Shown here: piece by piece, positions 24,336 through 33,080 of the stretch
How positions within the stretch are numbered: position 1 is the stretch's first letter
Layout of the letters: every line of letters starts with the position of its first letter
Notes under the pieces: model-generated
The model's database searches: none
Told to the model about the DNA's origin: nothing
The model's input: only the letters and a program-made list of their open reading frames with translations
Translations under genes and position numbers: made by a program
Source of the DNA: Marinithermofilum abyssi
GTDB taxonomy: Bacteria; Bacillota; Bacilli; Thermoactinomycetales; DSM-45169
Length of the DNA: 64,000 bases
Direction of reading: 5' to 3'
Assembly: GCF_014641195.1 (NCBI RefSeq)
Contig: NZ_BMHQ01000003.1
Coordinates: forward strand, 124,001 to 188,000

Positions 24336-25682
24336 GTGTATAGACGAGTCGCCGCTGTTCTCTTCCCGGTAGCCTTGGTTGGTTTAGTAGTAACCGGGGT
24401 CTGGGGATATCAAGAGAGCCAGGACAAAAACAATTTGTTGATTAAGGCGGAAAATCAATATCAACGGGCATTTCATGATTTAAACTTTCACATGGACAAA
24501 TTGCAGGACGAGCTGGGGAAATCGCTGGCACTTAATTCCCGCCGGCAAATGTCCACCAGTATGACCAATGTATGGCGCCTGACATATGCAGCCAAAAATG
24601 ATCTCGGTCAGTTGCCCCTTAGTTTGATGCCTTTTGACAAGACCGAGGAATTTTTGGGTAAAATCGGTGATTTCACTTACCACGTCGGTGTCAGGGACCT
24701 GAATAAAGAGCCCTTAACCAAGCGGGAATGGAATACGCTGCGGGATCTTTACAGCCGTTCCAATACCGTTCAAAGGGATTTGCAAAAAGTGCAGACCGAT
24801 GTGTTGACCAGAAATCTGCGCTGGATGGACGTGGAACTGGCCCTTGCCTCGGAAGACAAAGTGATGAACAACACCATCATTGACGGATTTAAAAAGGCAG
24901 ACAAAGTGGCGGAAGGATACTCCGAGGTCGATTGGGGTCCGACTATTAACAACCTCCAAACCCGTCAACGCCAAAAGTATACGCAACTCGCCGGTTCAGA
25001 AGTATCCCCGGCTTTTGCGAAGGAGAAGGTGGCCGATATATTAAACCGGCCCAGCACCAAGGATATGAAAGTGACCACGAACCAAAAAGGGGATTATCAA
25101 ACGTACAGCGTCCGTTTCACAAATAAAAACGGTTATCAAGTATATGCCGATGTCACCAAAAAAGGCGGCTACGTTATTTGGATGATGTATGACCGTCCGG
25201 TGAAACAGCAGCGGTTGACGCTGGAACAGGCCCAAGGGAAAGCGATTCAATTCTTGGATCGATTAGGATATCCTCAAATGGATGCGACTTCTTACGATGA
25301 AGTGGGAAACATGGCCGCATTCACTTTTGTTCGCAAGTCCGGGAATGTATTGATTTACCCGGAAACGGTCTCTGTGAAAGTGGCATTGGACAATGGTGAG
25401 ATTACGGCGTATCAAGCCAAAGAATACGTGTTCAACCACAAGGAAAAACGAAACATGAGACCGGCGTTGACCGAAGCGGAAGCCCGCAAACACGTCAATC
25501 CCCGGTTAAAAGTACAGGATACCAATCTGGCCGTCATTTTCGGGGATGAGGGCGGGGAAGTGCTGTGCTACGAATTTCTCGGCCACCTCGGGAAATCACA
25601 GTACCGGGTCTTAATAAACGCCAAAAGCGGAGATGAGGAGTTAGTAGAGAAAGTCAAAAAGGGCGATGTGGAAAAATTATAA
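24336..25682 (+). CDS. ypeB: Germination protein YpeB
   Basis: 448 aa from GTG 24336. An N-terminal membrane anchor ('VLFPVALVGLVVTGVWGY') is followed by a helical region and C-terminal PepSY-type repeats ('LTLEQAQGKAIQFLDRLGY', 'LTEAEARKHVNP'). YpeB is required for assembly or stability of SleB in the spore inner membrane and cortex. GTG 24336 is preferred over ATG 24312 because AAAGGAG (24319-24325) lies between them and suits the later start; the length then matches B. subtilis YpeB. The pair sleB-ypeB is an operon. Confidence 0.92.
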   Translation: MYRRVAAVLFPVALVGLVVTGVWGYQESQDKNNLLIKAENQYQRAFHDLNFHMDKLQDELGKSLALNSRRQMSTSMTNVWRLTYAAKNDLGQLPLSLMPFDKTEEFLGKIGDFTYHVGVRDLNKEPLTKREWNTLRDLYSRSNTVQRDLQKVQTDVLTRNLRWMDVELALASEDKVMNNTIIDGFKKADKVAEGYSEVDWGPTINNLQTRQRQKYTQLAGSEVSPAFAKEKVADILNRPSTKDMKVTTNQKGDYQTYSVRFTNKNGYQVYADVTKKGGYVIWMMYDRPVKQQRLTLEQAQGKAIQFLDRLGYPQMDATSYDEVGNMAAFTFVRKSGNVLIYPETVSVKVALDNGEITAYQAKEYVFNHKEKRNMRPALTEAEARKHVNPRLKVQDTNLAVIFGDEGGEVLCYEFLGHLGKSQYRVLINAKSGDEELVEKVKKGDVEKL

Positions 25683-25684
25683 TG

Positions 25685-25713
25685 AAAAGGGCCGGTGTTT
25701 ACCGGCCTCTTTT
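25685..25713 (+). terminator. Terminator after sleB-ypeB
   Basis: GGGCCGGT / ACCGGCCT stem with loop GTTT, flanked by A and T runs. Confidence 0.88.
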
Positions 25714-25750
25714 CACGCTTGTTGATTTGTCAGAAAAATGATTTGAGTCA

Positions 25751-25779
25751 TTGCAAGGCTGCGTTGAATGTGATATCCT
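25751..25779 (+). promoter_or_regulatory. Candidate promoter of the cmk operon
   Basis: TTGCAA (25751-25756) and TATCCT (25774-25779) with a 17-base spacer, leaving a leader of about 180 bases. Confidence 0.5.
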
Positions 25780-25903
25780 AAAAACAGGTTCTACAAAGGA
25801 ATACATAATGCACATATAACTTTTTACGGACTGTTGCTGGCCAGGGTTTCCTGTAGGGAATCTACCTTGATACCGAGATGAATCAAATACCGTTCATCCA
25901 CAT

Positions 25904-25924
25904 CGAGCAGGCCGAGCCTGCTCG
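25904..25924 (+). promoter_or_regulatory. Perfect hairpin in the cmk leader
   Basis: CGAGCAGGC, loop CGA, GCCTGCTCG: nine perfect base pairs 39 bases before cmk, without a T-run. Could be a leader regulatory structure or protein-binding site. Confidence 0.5.
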
Positions 25925-25963
25925 TTGTAGTTTATCCCGGCTTTATTTTGGGAGGCGGACAAG

Positions 25964-26644
25964 ATGAAGCGACTATCTGTAGCAATCGATGGACCAGCGG
26001 GTGCCGGCAAAAGTACGGTAGCCCGGCAAGTGGCAGAAAATCTGGGGTTGACTTATGTAGACACCGGCGCCATGTACCGCGCTGTTACATGGAAAGCGCT
26101 CCAGAAACAAGCCGATTTGCACAATGAAGAAGAAATCACCCGCATAGCCCGGGAGGCGGACATACGGCTGACACCTGGTCAAAACGGGATGGATGTGTGG
26201 GTGGATGGTAAAAAGGTAACTGAGGACATTCGGACTCCGGAAGTCACTTCCAATGTCTCAGCTGTCGCCGGTATGCCAGGAGTCCGGCAAGCGTTGGTTG
26301 AAAAGCAGCGTCAAATGGCGGTCGCTGGAGGCGTTGTGATGGATGGCCGGGATATCGGAACCCACGTATTGCCGGATGCAGAAGTGAAGGTCTTTTTGAC
26401 AGCTTCCATCGAGGAACGGGCACAACGGCGCTTCAAGGAAATGAAACGGAAAGGGTATTCCGTCGATCTCGACCAGTTGCGGGAAGAGATTCGCCGTCGG
26501 GATGAAATGGATTCCAATCGTGAACATTCTCCCTTGCGGGCAGCATCAGATGCAGTCCATGTTGACACCACCAACCGGTCCCTTGAAGAAGTTATTCAAA
26601 CCATCTTAAACCTTTGTCGAACCAAAGTGGGCGAGGCGGAGTAA
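25964..26644 (+). CDS. cmk: Cytidylate kinase
   Basis: 226-aa nucleoside monophosphate kinase phosphorylating CMP and dCMP with ATP. The P-loop 'GPAGAGKST' begins at residue 8, followed by 'YVDTGAMYRAVTW', the substrate-binding 'DGRDIGT' and the lid region with arginines. ATG follows GGGAGG. First gene of the operon cmk-plsC-small membrane gene-S1 homologue. Confidence 0.95.
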   Translation: MKRLSVAIDGPAGAGKSTVARQVAENLGLTYVDTGAMYRAVTWKALQKQADLHNEEEITRIAREADIRLTPGQNGMDVWVDGKKVTEDIRTPEVTSNVSAVAGMPGVRQALVEKQRQMAVAGGVVMDGRDIGTHVLPDAEVKVFLTASIEERAQRRFKEMKRKGYSVDLDQLREEIRRRDEMDSNREHSPLRAASDAVHVDTTNRSLEEVIQTILNLCRTKVGEAE

Positions 26645-26647
26645 ACT

Positions 26648-27238
26648 ATGTTATATCGTACTTTCCGGCTCTTTTTTCGCATCATATTCACCTTTTTCTT
26701 CCGATGGGAGATCAAAGGGGCACAGCATGTTCCCAAACAAGGGCCTGTGTTGCTTTGCGCCAATCACATTAGTAATTGGGATCCGCCGCTGGTAGGCTCG
26801 TCCCTTCGCCGTAAGGTTCACTTTATGGCGAAAGAGGAGCTGTTCCATATTCCGCTTCTATCTTTTCTTATTCGAAACTTTGGTGCTTTTCCCGTCAAAC
26901 GGGGTTCGGGAGACAAGCGGGCACTTCGAACGGCTTTGGATCTTCTTGCTGAACAAAAGGTGTTGGGGGTATTCCCGGAGGGCACCCGTTCCAAGACGGG
27001 TGAACTGGGGAAGGCTCACACCGGAGCCACTTACATGGCGTTGAAAAGCAAGGCTCCGATTGTTCCGGTTGCCATTATCGGGCCTTACCGTTTGTTCCGT
27101 AAGATCCAAATCGTGTTTGGTCCGCCGATCTCGATGGAACCTTACTTGAAAGAAAAAATAACTTCCGACACGATCCAGCAGGTGACGGATCGGGTTATGG
27201 GGGATATCGCTTCGATGATTGCGGCTGAGCGGAAATGA
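26648..27238 (+). CDS. plsC: 1-acyl-sn-glycerol-3-phosphate acyltransferase
   Basis: 196-aa membrane-associated acyltransferase making phosphatidic acid. The catalytic HX4D motif is 'NHISNWDPP', with 'FPEGTRS' as the glycerol-phosphate-binding motif. A hydrophobic N-terminus anchors it. It begins 3 bases after cmk and overlaps the next gene by four bases (ATGA). Confidence 0.93.
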   Translation: MLYRTFRLFFRIIFTFFFRWEIKGAQHVPKQGPVLLCANHISNWDPPLVGSSLRRKVHFMAKEELFHIPLLSFLIRNFGAFPVKRGSGDKRALRTALDLLAEQKVLGVFPEGTRSKTGELGKAHTGATYMALKSKAPIVPVAIIGPYRLFRKIQIVFGPPISMEPYLKEKITSDTIQQVTDRVMGDIASMIAAERK

Positions 27239-27516
27239 TCAAATGGCTGTCTATTCTCTTTACAGCCTACCTGCTTCTCTTTTGTTACCGCGGACGGATT
27301 ACTGTGGAACGGGGGTGTGGTTATTCCCGCAAAGAAGCACTACGACGCCCCCGCAAGCAAGCAGGATTTGCAGGCCTTCTATTGTTGAGCTTTATCCTCC
27401 TTGCTCTCGGGGTCCAACTGGGGAAATGGGGTCTCGCGATGGTGGCCGGAGCGGTTCTCACCCTCTGTGTTGTGTTGGTTTTGGGATTAATGAAATTAAG
27501 GGGTTGGATTTCTTAA
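27235..27516 (+). CDS. Small membrane protein of unknown function
   Basis: 93 aa with three hydrophobic segments (about 2-18, 44-62, 66-86) and an arginine-rich cytoplasmic loop between the first two. It overlaps plsC by ATGA and is followed by the S1-like gene, so it is translated with the phospholipid/nucleotide operon. I recognise no family. Overlap and hydrophobic pattern support a real gene. Confidence 0.65.
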   Translation: MIKWLSILFTAYLLLFCYRGRITVERGCGYSRKEALRRPRKQAGFAGLLLLSFILLALGVQLGKWGLAMVAGAVLTLCVVLVLGLMKLRGWIS

Positions 27517-27589
27517 TTTCATTTGTTCTGTTCCCCGCAAGGGGAGAGATAAATCTGTTAGCTTGTAGGTCAAATGAGGAGGTTGTCTG

Positions 27590-28741
27590 ATGGTGGAAGA
27601 AATGAAATCCGAAATGGCAGAAGTGACTCCCCTGAACCGTGGGGACATCGTGAAAGGGAAAGTAGTGAAAGTGGATGACAATCAGGTTCTGGTGGATGTC
27701 AACTATAAGTTTGAAGGGGTAATCCCAATTTCCGAGCTCTCCAGCCTCCATGTGGACAAAGCTTCCGATGTACTTCAAGAAGGTGATGAAGTGGAATTGA
27801 AAGTACTTCGGATCAACGATGAAGAAGACAAATTGGTTCTTTCCAAAAAGGCTGTGGATGCCGAGCGCGCATGGGAAGACCTTCAACAAAAATTTGAAAG
27901 CGGCGAAACCCTGGAAGCGCAAGTGGCTGACGTTGTAAAAGGCGGCCTGGTTGTTGACCTTGGCGTTCGCGGTTTTATTCCGGCTTCTCTCGTGGAACGT
28001 CATTTCGTGGAAGATTTTTCCGACTACAAAGGACGTACTTTGACCTTGAAAGTCGTGGAAATTGATCAGGAGAAAAACAAACTGATCCTGTCCCGCAAGG
28101 CGGTGCTGGATGAAGAAGCTGAACGCAAAAAACAAGAAACCCTTGAAAATTTGGAAGCCGGACAAGTGCTGGACGGTACCGTGCAGCGCATTACCGACTT
28201 CGGTGCCTTTGTGGACATCGGCGGTGTAGACGGTCTGGTGCACGTGTCCGAGCTTGCTTGGAACCGGGTGGAGCACCCTTCTGAAGTGCTGTCCGAAGGA
28301 GACCAAGTAAAGGTGAAAGTGCTCAAGGTAGATAAAGATAACGAACGGATCAGCCTCAGCATCAAGGAAACCCAGCCGGGTCCCTGGGACAAGGTGGCAG
28401 AAGAGATCTCTAACGGAGATATCGTAATCGGTACGGTAAAACGTCTGGTATCTTTCGGCGCTTTTGTGGAAGTGTACCCGGGTGTGGAAGGCTTGGTGCA
28501 CATTTCCCAGATTTCCCGGAAGCATATCGCTACCCCGGGTGAAGTGCTGGAAGAGGGACAAGAAGTCAAAGTGAAAGTGCTGGACATGCAACCGGAACAA
28601 AAGCGGATCAGCTTGAGCATCAAAGAAGCAGAACAAGATGAGCACCGTGAAGAGCTAAAAAATCTGGATCAAAACAATAATGCCGGAATGAACGTGACCC
28701 TGGGCGACGTATTCGGTGATCAGCTGCGCCGGTTGAAATAA
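27590..28741 (+). CDS. rpsA: Ribosomal protein S1-like RNA-binding protein (YpfD)
   Basis: 383 aa with four S1 (OB-fold) repeats, roughly residues 15-85, 100-170, 185-255 and 270-340; motifs such as 'GAFVDIGGVDGLVHVSEL' and 'GAFVEVYPGVEGLVHISQ' mark repeats three and four. E. coli S1 has six repeats; the shorter Bacillus form is not essential for translation of most mRNAs. Gene order after cmk and plsC matches the Bacilli. Start follows GAGGAGGTTG. Confidence 0.93.
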   Translation: MVEEMKSEMAEVTPLNRGDIVKGKVVKVDDNQVLVDVNYKFEGVIPISELSSLHVDKASDVLQEGDEVELKVLRINDEEDKLVLSKKAVDAERAWEDLQQKFESGETLEAQVADVVKGGLVVDLGVRGFIPASLVERHFVEDFSDYKGRTLTLKVVEIDQEKNKLILSRKAVLDEEAERKKQETLENLEAGQVLDGTVQRITDFGAFVDIGGVDGLVHVSELAWNRVEHPSEVLSEGDQVKVKVLKVDKDNERISLSIKETQPGPWDKVAEEISNGDIVIGTVKRLVSFGAFVEVYPGVEGLVHISQISRKHIATPGEVLEEGQEVKVKVLDMQPEQKRISLSIKEAEQDEHREELKNLDQNNNAGMNVTLGDVFGDQLRRLK

Positions 28742-28762
28742 TGAGTTGCTCGAATGATAAGG

Positions 28763-28796
28763 AAAGCCGACCGCGAAAGCGGTTGGCTTTTTTTGT
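28763..28796 (+). terminator. Terminator after the S1-like gene
   Basis: AAAGCCGACCGC, loop GAAA, GCGGTTGGCTTT and a T-run: a strong terminator with a GNRA-type loop. Confidence 0.92.
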
Positions 28797-28871
28797 TTGC
28801 CAACAATACAGACAAAACAATCCATACTAAGTAGGAATACATGTCAGATGTCCGGTGAAAGGAGACGAGGT

Positions 28872-29480
28872 ATGAATCCGGGACTGTTTTCTCTGTTGGC
28901 AAATGTAAGTCTGTTGATCTTGCTCCAAACAGGATGGATGGAAAAGATGGGGAAAGATTTGGACACTCCTTCCGTTCGTTTGCGACAAGCTCTCTTTCTT
29001 TTGCTTTCGTTAACCTGGGTGGACCTTCCTCTGCGTTCCGGTGTAAATGTGAATGCAGGATTGTTGTTATGTTTGCTTTTCTGCTTGCACATCTTAAAGA
29101 AAACTGAGAGGCAGCATTGGGCTCACATTTTTTCCATGATCTTGCTCATGGGCTCCACAGTTTTGCTTCTACAAGAAATGTACAGGAGTGAGCCCATTTT
29201 GCTCACCTACACCTCTCAACAGGTGCTTCCTTTGTTATTGGCTTGGCTGGTTCTGCTGTCCACACCCCGTTTCGGTCAGCAAACGCTGGTGCTGATCGGC
29301 GGTGTGAGTTTTGCTGAAGGGATGCACCTGCTGATTCATCAGCACGAAATCCCTCACATCATCGGTGATTCATCTTTCTTCGACATGATGTGGATGGCTT
29401 GGTCAGTAGTGATGGCAAAGGAGTATGGATGGGCAGCCCTGCAGGCAAAATGGCGCAATCTCCAATGGATGACTAAATGA
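28872..29480 (+). CDS. YphA-like polytopic membrane protein
   Basis: 202-aa membrane protein with about six hydrophobic segments and short loops. ATG 28872 follows GAAAGGAGACGAGG. By position (after ypfD, before the der cluster) it matches B. subtilis yphA, a membrane protein of unknown function and similar length. Homology is inferred from position, size and topology, not from a signature motif. Confidence 0.72.
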   Translation: MNPGLFSLLANVSLLILLQTGWMEKMGKDLDTPSVRLRQALFLLLSLTWVDLPLRSGVNVNAGLLLCLLFCLHILKKTERQHWAHIFSMILLMGSTVLLLQEMYRSEPILLTYTSQQVLPLLLAWLVLLSTPRFGQQTLVLIGGVSFAEGMHLLIHQHEIPHIIGDSSFFDMMWMAWSVVMAKEYGWAALQAKWRNLQWMTK

Positions 29481-29497
29481 AAATCAGGTGAATTGGT

Positions 29498-29992
29498 ATG
29501 GTAAAAATGTATACCTGGGCTGTTTTTATTGGGTCTTATCCAGGGTGTTCCGCTATCCTCATGGACAGGTGATTCATCTTTCCCTGACAGGTGATTCATC
29601 TTTCCCTCGGATTGATTGGCTTGTATGTAGATGACATTTATCTGATGAATGTGGGGTTGAGAGAAACTCGGGAGCTCATATTGGAGCAAGGCATTGTGAT
29701 CCGCCCGAAAAACCAAAATGGAAGGGTGACACTGTCCAATGTGGACAGCGACAAGCGATTTTGCATGATACTTCAGCTATTCTCGGGGTTTTTCGCGATA
29801 CGGGGGAGCCGGGGCTGGTGCCGATTTTCCAAACGGGATTTAAGGAATGGTCGGCTGGGAGTGTTATTACTGCCGCAAGAGCGTGATTTAAATCAGGCGA
29901 TCGCCATTGTGGAACGCGTCCCCATCCTGGAAAGTGCAGTACGCAAACCCCTGAAGCTGCCGGGGCGGGAGAGTCAGATGAAAAACAAATGA
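29498..29992 (+). pseudogene. Decayed YIEGIA-family protein gene
   Basis: Remains of a spore-associated membrane gene that normally encodes about 290 aa. Pieces seen: 'RYPHGQVIHLSL' in one frame near 29551-29586; then, after a 22-bp tandem duplication, a jump to the C-terminal domain 'LYVDDIYLMNVGLRETREL', so the central part with the YIEGIA motif is deleted. A one-base loss near 29743 shifts 'QRQAILHDTSAILGVF' into another frame, and a second shift near 29845 restores 'GRLGVLLLP...VERVPILESAVRKPL'. The 133-codon frame at 29591 is therefore a mosaic and not a functional product. The neighbouring small partner gene is intact. Family recall is from memory and should be confirmed by alignment. 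Confidence 0.82.
29564..29607 (+). repeat. Perfect 22-bp tandem duplication
   Basis: Positions 29564-29585 and 29586-29607 are identical, starting GACAGGTGATTC. Because 22 is not a multiple of three it shifts the frame of the YIEGIA-type gene. Confidence 0.97.
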
Positions 29993-30006
29993 AAGGGAGG
30001 ATCGTA

Positions 30007-30204
30007 ATGCTGGGTATTACGATTGGTCAAGCGATTCTAGCTGTGATCTCCACCAACAAGGAGAAGGTCGCGGGGGGTGTGCCGATCTTTCAAGCGAGTG
30101 ACAATGAGGAATTGCAGCATACTGCTTTTTCTCTGGAAAAAATTTTGGATGGGATGACCCATCAATTGGATGAGGAAACGATGATCATCGTGCGTCACCA
30201 ATGA
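30007..30204 (+). CDS. Capping-complex-type small partner of YIEGIA protein
   Basis: 65-aa protein beginning 'MLGITIGQAILAVISTNKEKVAGGVPIF', the pattern of the small 'capping complex subunit for YIEGIA' family. ATG 30007 follows GGGAGGATC; the upstream in-frame ATG 29989 is less well placed. It is intact although the adjacent YIEGIA gene is broken. The next gene overlaps it by four bases. Its biochemical role is not known to me; the family name implies a complex with the membrane protein. Confidence 0.78.
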   Translation: MLGITIGQAILAVISTNKEKVAGGVPIFQASDNEELQHTAFSLEKILDGMTHQLDEETMIIVRHQ

Positions 30205-30569
30205 AAGCGCGAATCTATATTAGTCCAGATTATGGTGCAGCTTCCCTGTTACAGGCGCTGAAAGAGGTTTACGGTCCTGTCGTTTTGCTGAAGAATATAC
30301 CGGAATGGAGCCGGTCCTCGTTATTTTGGAAGTCACCGGGACGTGTTTGGCTGGTGGGCGAAAACGCCCGGGGAGAAAAGTTATTTTGTTGCGGAGCACC
30401 CAAAGACCCGGACATTATGAAGCGGTGCTTGTTCCATGTAATCAAGGAGTGGGGCGGACCGTCGGATCGATGGGAGCTGATTTCCTTAAAGAAAGGATTC
30501 CCCAGGGTGCGTTGCTGGAGACAATGGAGCCGTCGGTTTGTCCATAACAGCAGGGAGGGATGGGGTTGA
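30201..30569 (+). CDS. Hypothetical protein, possibly a divergent DUF3189 paralogue
   Basis: 122 aa, rich in Arg and Trp. It overlaps the previous gene by ATGA and abuts the next start, so it belongs to the cluster. Compared with the following DUF3189 gene the layout is similar: an N-terminal beta strand and Ala-rich helix, then 'GEKLFCCGAPKDPDIMKR' where the neighbour has 'GNTVYTIGLGRDWKTGRR'. That suggests an ancient duplicate, but similarity is low. No motif for catalysis is recognised. Confidence 0.55.
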   Translation: MKARIYISPDYGAASLLQALKEVYGPVVLLKNIPEWSRSSLFWKSPGRVWLVGENARGEKLFCCGAPKDPDIMKRCLFHVIKEWGGPSDRWELISLKKGFPRVRCWRQWSRRFVHNSREGWG

Positions 30570-31025
30570 ATGAACATTATTTATCAATGTTACGGCAGTG
30601 CCCATTCCTCTGTGATTGCGGCAGCCATTCACTTGGGAAAGCTACCGGCCCATCGGATTCCTTCGCGGCAGGAAATTTTGTCATTAGCTGATTTTGATCA
30701 AGCCACTAATGATACATTGGGAACCTTGTTTTATAAAGGCCAGGACGAATTTGGCAATACAGTGTATACTATAGGCTTGGGAAGGGACTGGAAAACAGGG
30801 AGGCGGGCGATTGAATCCATCGTGTATTACTTGCCGATTTCTTCCGGACATGTGCGTTTGGTTCATGCCTTAAATTGCATCACGCTCTTAACGAAGGTGG
30901 GAGGCGCACTTTCTCGGCGGTACGGGTGGACGGCTGTGGGCCGTCCATTGGCTGCTTGGGGAATTCAGCAGAGTTATCCCCGTCTATTGGCGTTGGTGGA
31001 AGGCGTCAAACGAGAGCTGTCCTGA
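30570..31025 (+). CDS. DUF3189 family protein
   Basis: 151 aa beginning 'MNIIYQCYGSAHSSVIAAAIHLGKLP' with a P-loop-like glycine/serine turn and 'GRDWKTGRRAIESIV' in the middle; this matches the DUF3189 family found in spore-forming Firmicutes. Function is unknown. It is the last gene before der and is followed by a 96-base gap containing the der promoter region. Confidence 0.82.
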   Translation: MNIIYQCYGSAHSSVIAAAIHLGKLPAHRIPSRQEILSLADFDQATNDTLGTLFYKGQDEFGNTVYTIGLGRDWKTGRRAIESIVYYLPISSGHVRLVHALNCITLLTKVGGALSRRYGWTAVGRPLAAWGIQQSYPRLLALVEGVKRELS

Positions 31026-31121
31026 ATGTGAGTCGGGGTACGGGTATCTCTTACGCCCTGAGTTGTGATAGAATATACTGCGTCGATGTACAGTCGGTGA
31101 GTAAGGAGAGGACGAAAAAAG

Positions 31122-32438
31122 ATGAGTTTGCCAGTGGTAGCCATCGTGGGGCGGCCCAATGTGGGCAAATCCACTCTCTTCAATCGGTTGGCCGGAGAGC
31201 GGATTTCCATTGTTGAAGATAAACCGGGGATTACCCGTGATCGTATCTACTCCAAATCCGAATGGAACGGGCAGCCTTTTCATTTGATTGATACCGGCGG
31301 CTTGGAATTCGGAAAGCAGGATGAAGTGGTAGAACACATTCGTCATCAAGCGGAATTAGCTATTGAAGAGGCGGATGTGATATTGTTTGTAGTAGATGGG
31401 CGGGAAGGGGTCACAGCGACTGATGAAGAAGTGGCCCGGATGTTGCACCGGTCCAATAAGCCCGTTGTGTTGGTAGTCAACAAAATGGATCATATCAAGC
31501 ATCATGAGGACCTGTATGAGTTTTATCGGCTGGGATTCGACGAACCCATCGGCGTCTCTTCCTTACATGGAACCGGTACAGGTGATATGTTGGATGCGGT
31601 GGTTCGCCATTTTCCGGAGGATGTCGGAGAGGAATATGATGAAGATACCATTCGTGTAGCATTGATCGGGCGACCCAACGTCGGCAAGTCCTCCTTGGTG
31701 AACAAAATTCTCGGCGAAGAGCGGGTGATTGTCAGTCCCGTAGCCGGAACCACCCGGGACGCGGTGGATACCCCGTTTGATTATCAAGGACAAAAATATG
31801 TACTGGTAGACACAGCCGGCATGCGCAAGCGGGGGAAAGTGTATGAATCGACGGAAAAATACAGTGTTCTCCGTGCGCTGAAAGCGATTGAACGGGCTGA
31901 TGTGGCTATTGTCGTACTGGATGCGGAACGGGGCATTGCTGAGCAGGATAAACGGGTGGCCGGAATTGCACATGAGTCTGGCCGTGGGGTCATTATTGCT
32001 GTAAATAAATGGGATGCAGTGGAAAAAGATGATAAGACGATGAATCGTTTCGTACAGGAAATCCGGGATCAATTTTCCTTCCTGGATTATGCGCCAATCG
32101 TGTTTATTTCCGCTAAAACAGGCCAGCGGGTGCAACGGGTACTGCCATTGGTGAAGGAAGTGGCAGAACAGCATGCGATGCGGGTGCCGACTTCGGTGTT
32201 GAACGAAGTGCTGCGGGATGCCGTGATGGTGACACCGCCTCCTTCCTCCAAAGGAAGAAAAGGTTCCATTCAGTATGGAACCCAGGTATCTGTCAAACCG
32301 CCTGTGTTTGTACTGTTTGTCAACGATCCGGACTTGATTCATTTCAGTTACCTTCGATATCTGGAAAATCAGTTGCGGGAAGCCTTCGGTTTCAAGGGAA
32401 CACCGTTGCGTATTTTGCTCAGAAAGAAAAAGGGTTAA
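31122..32438 (+). CDS. der: Ribosome-assembly GTPase Der (EngA)
   Basis: 438 aa with two consecutive GTPase domains, each with a complete P-loop ('[12 protein letters not shown]' at about residue 10 and '[12 protein letters not shown]' near 184), 'DTGG'/'DTAG' G3 motifs and 'NKMD'/'NKWD' G4 motifs, then a KH-like C-terminal domain ending in lysines. It acts in maturation of the 50S subunit and is essential in most bacteria. ATG follows TAAGGAGAGG. Confidence 0.96.
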   Translation: MSLPVVAIVGRPNVGKSTLFNRLAGERISIVEDKPGITRDRIYSKSEWNGQPFHLIDTGGLEFGKQDEVVEHIRHQAELAIEEADVILFVVDGREGVTATDEEVARMLHRSNKPVVLVVNKMDHIKHHEDLYEFYRLGFDEPIGVSSLHGTGTGDMLDAVVRHFPEDVGEEYDEDTIRVALIGRPNVGKSSLVNKILGEERVIVSPVAGTTRDAVDTPFDYQGQKYVLVDTAGMRKRGKVYESTEKYSVLRALKAIERADVAIVVLDAERGIAEQDKRVAGIAHESGRGVIIAVNKWDAVEKDDKTMNRFVQEIRDQFSFLDYAPIVFISAKTGQRVQRVLPLVKEVAEQHAMRVPTSVLNEVLRDAVMVTPPPSSKGRKGSIQYGTQVSVKPPVFVLFVNDPDLIHFSYLRYLENQLREAFGFKGTPLRILLRKKKG

Positions 32439-32463
32439 GTTAGAGAAAGGGGGGAGGGAATCC

Positions 32464-33069
32464 GTGGTTTGGTTGGCCGTCGTAATTGGCTATCTCCTCG
32501 GTTCCATCAGTTTTAGCTATTTGTTGACGCGACTCTTGAAAGGGTATGATATCCGGCAGCATGGAAGCGGCAACGCCGGTGCCACCAATATGCTTCGTGT
32601 GGTGGGGAAATGGCCGGCTATCACCGTATTTTTACTGGATCTGCTAAAAGGGACGGCTGCTGTTTGGGTCGGAAACATACTGACCCATGATCCGGTTGTC
32701 ATGCTGCTATCGGGTGTAGCTTCGATTGTTGGCCATAACTGGCCGATCTTTTTAGGCTTTCGGGGCGGAAAAGGGATTGCTACCACCATTGGGGTGACGG
32801 TGACGCTCACTTTCCAGGCTGCTCTTATTTCCGGTATTTTCGCGATTCTGGCCATTATATTTACACGCTTTGTTTCGTTGGGTTCGTTGATATTCGCGGC
32901 CTTGTTGCCGGTGATGATCGCCATTTTGGATTATCCCCAACAGTACATCTACATCTCATTTCTCATCACCCTGATGGCTTTTATACGTCACAGCCAGAAT
33001 ATCCGCAGACTGTTGAGCGGGACGGAAAGTAAGTTGGGTTCTCAAAAGCCTGAAAGAAAAGCCCGTTGA
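32464..33069 (+). CDS. plsY: Glycerol-3-phosphate acyltransferase PlsY
   Basis: 201-aa polytopic membrane enzyme using acyl-phosphate to acylate glycerol-3-phosphate. The three PlsY motifs are visible: 'LLGSISFSYLL', 'GSGNAGATNMLR' and 'GFRGGKGIATTIGV'. GTG 32464 follows AAGGGGGGAGGG. It ends inside the ribosome site of gpsA, which supplies its substrate glycerol-3-phosphate. Confidence 0.94.
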   Translation: MVWLAVVIGYLLGSISFSYLLTRLLKGYDIRQHGSGNAGATNMLRVVGKWPAITVFLLDLLKGTAAVWVGNILTHDPVVMLLSGVASIVGHNWPIFLGFRGGKGIATTIGVTVTLTFQAALISGIFAILAIIFTRFVSLGSLIFAALLPVMIAILDYPQQYIYISFLITLMAFIRHSQNIRRLLSGTESKLGSQKPERKAR

Positions 33070-33080
33070 GGAGGTGCCTG

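Noticed and set aside
27458-28645. 395-codon minus-strand frame antisense to the S1-like gene
   Set aside because: Phe/His-rich composition is typical of an antisense shadow of Glu/Lys/Val-rich coding; the plus-strand S1 repeats are clear.
29591-29992. 133-codon frame as an intact gene
   Set aside because: Its middle part matches the family only in another frame and the expected central region is missing, so it is a pseudogene segment.
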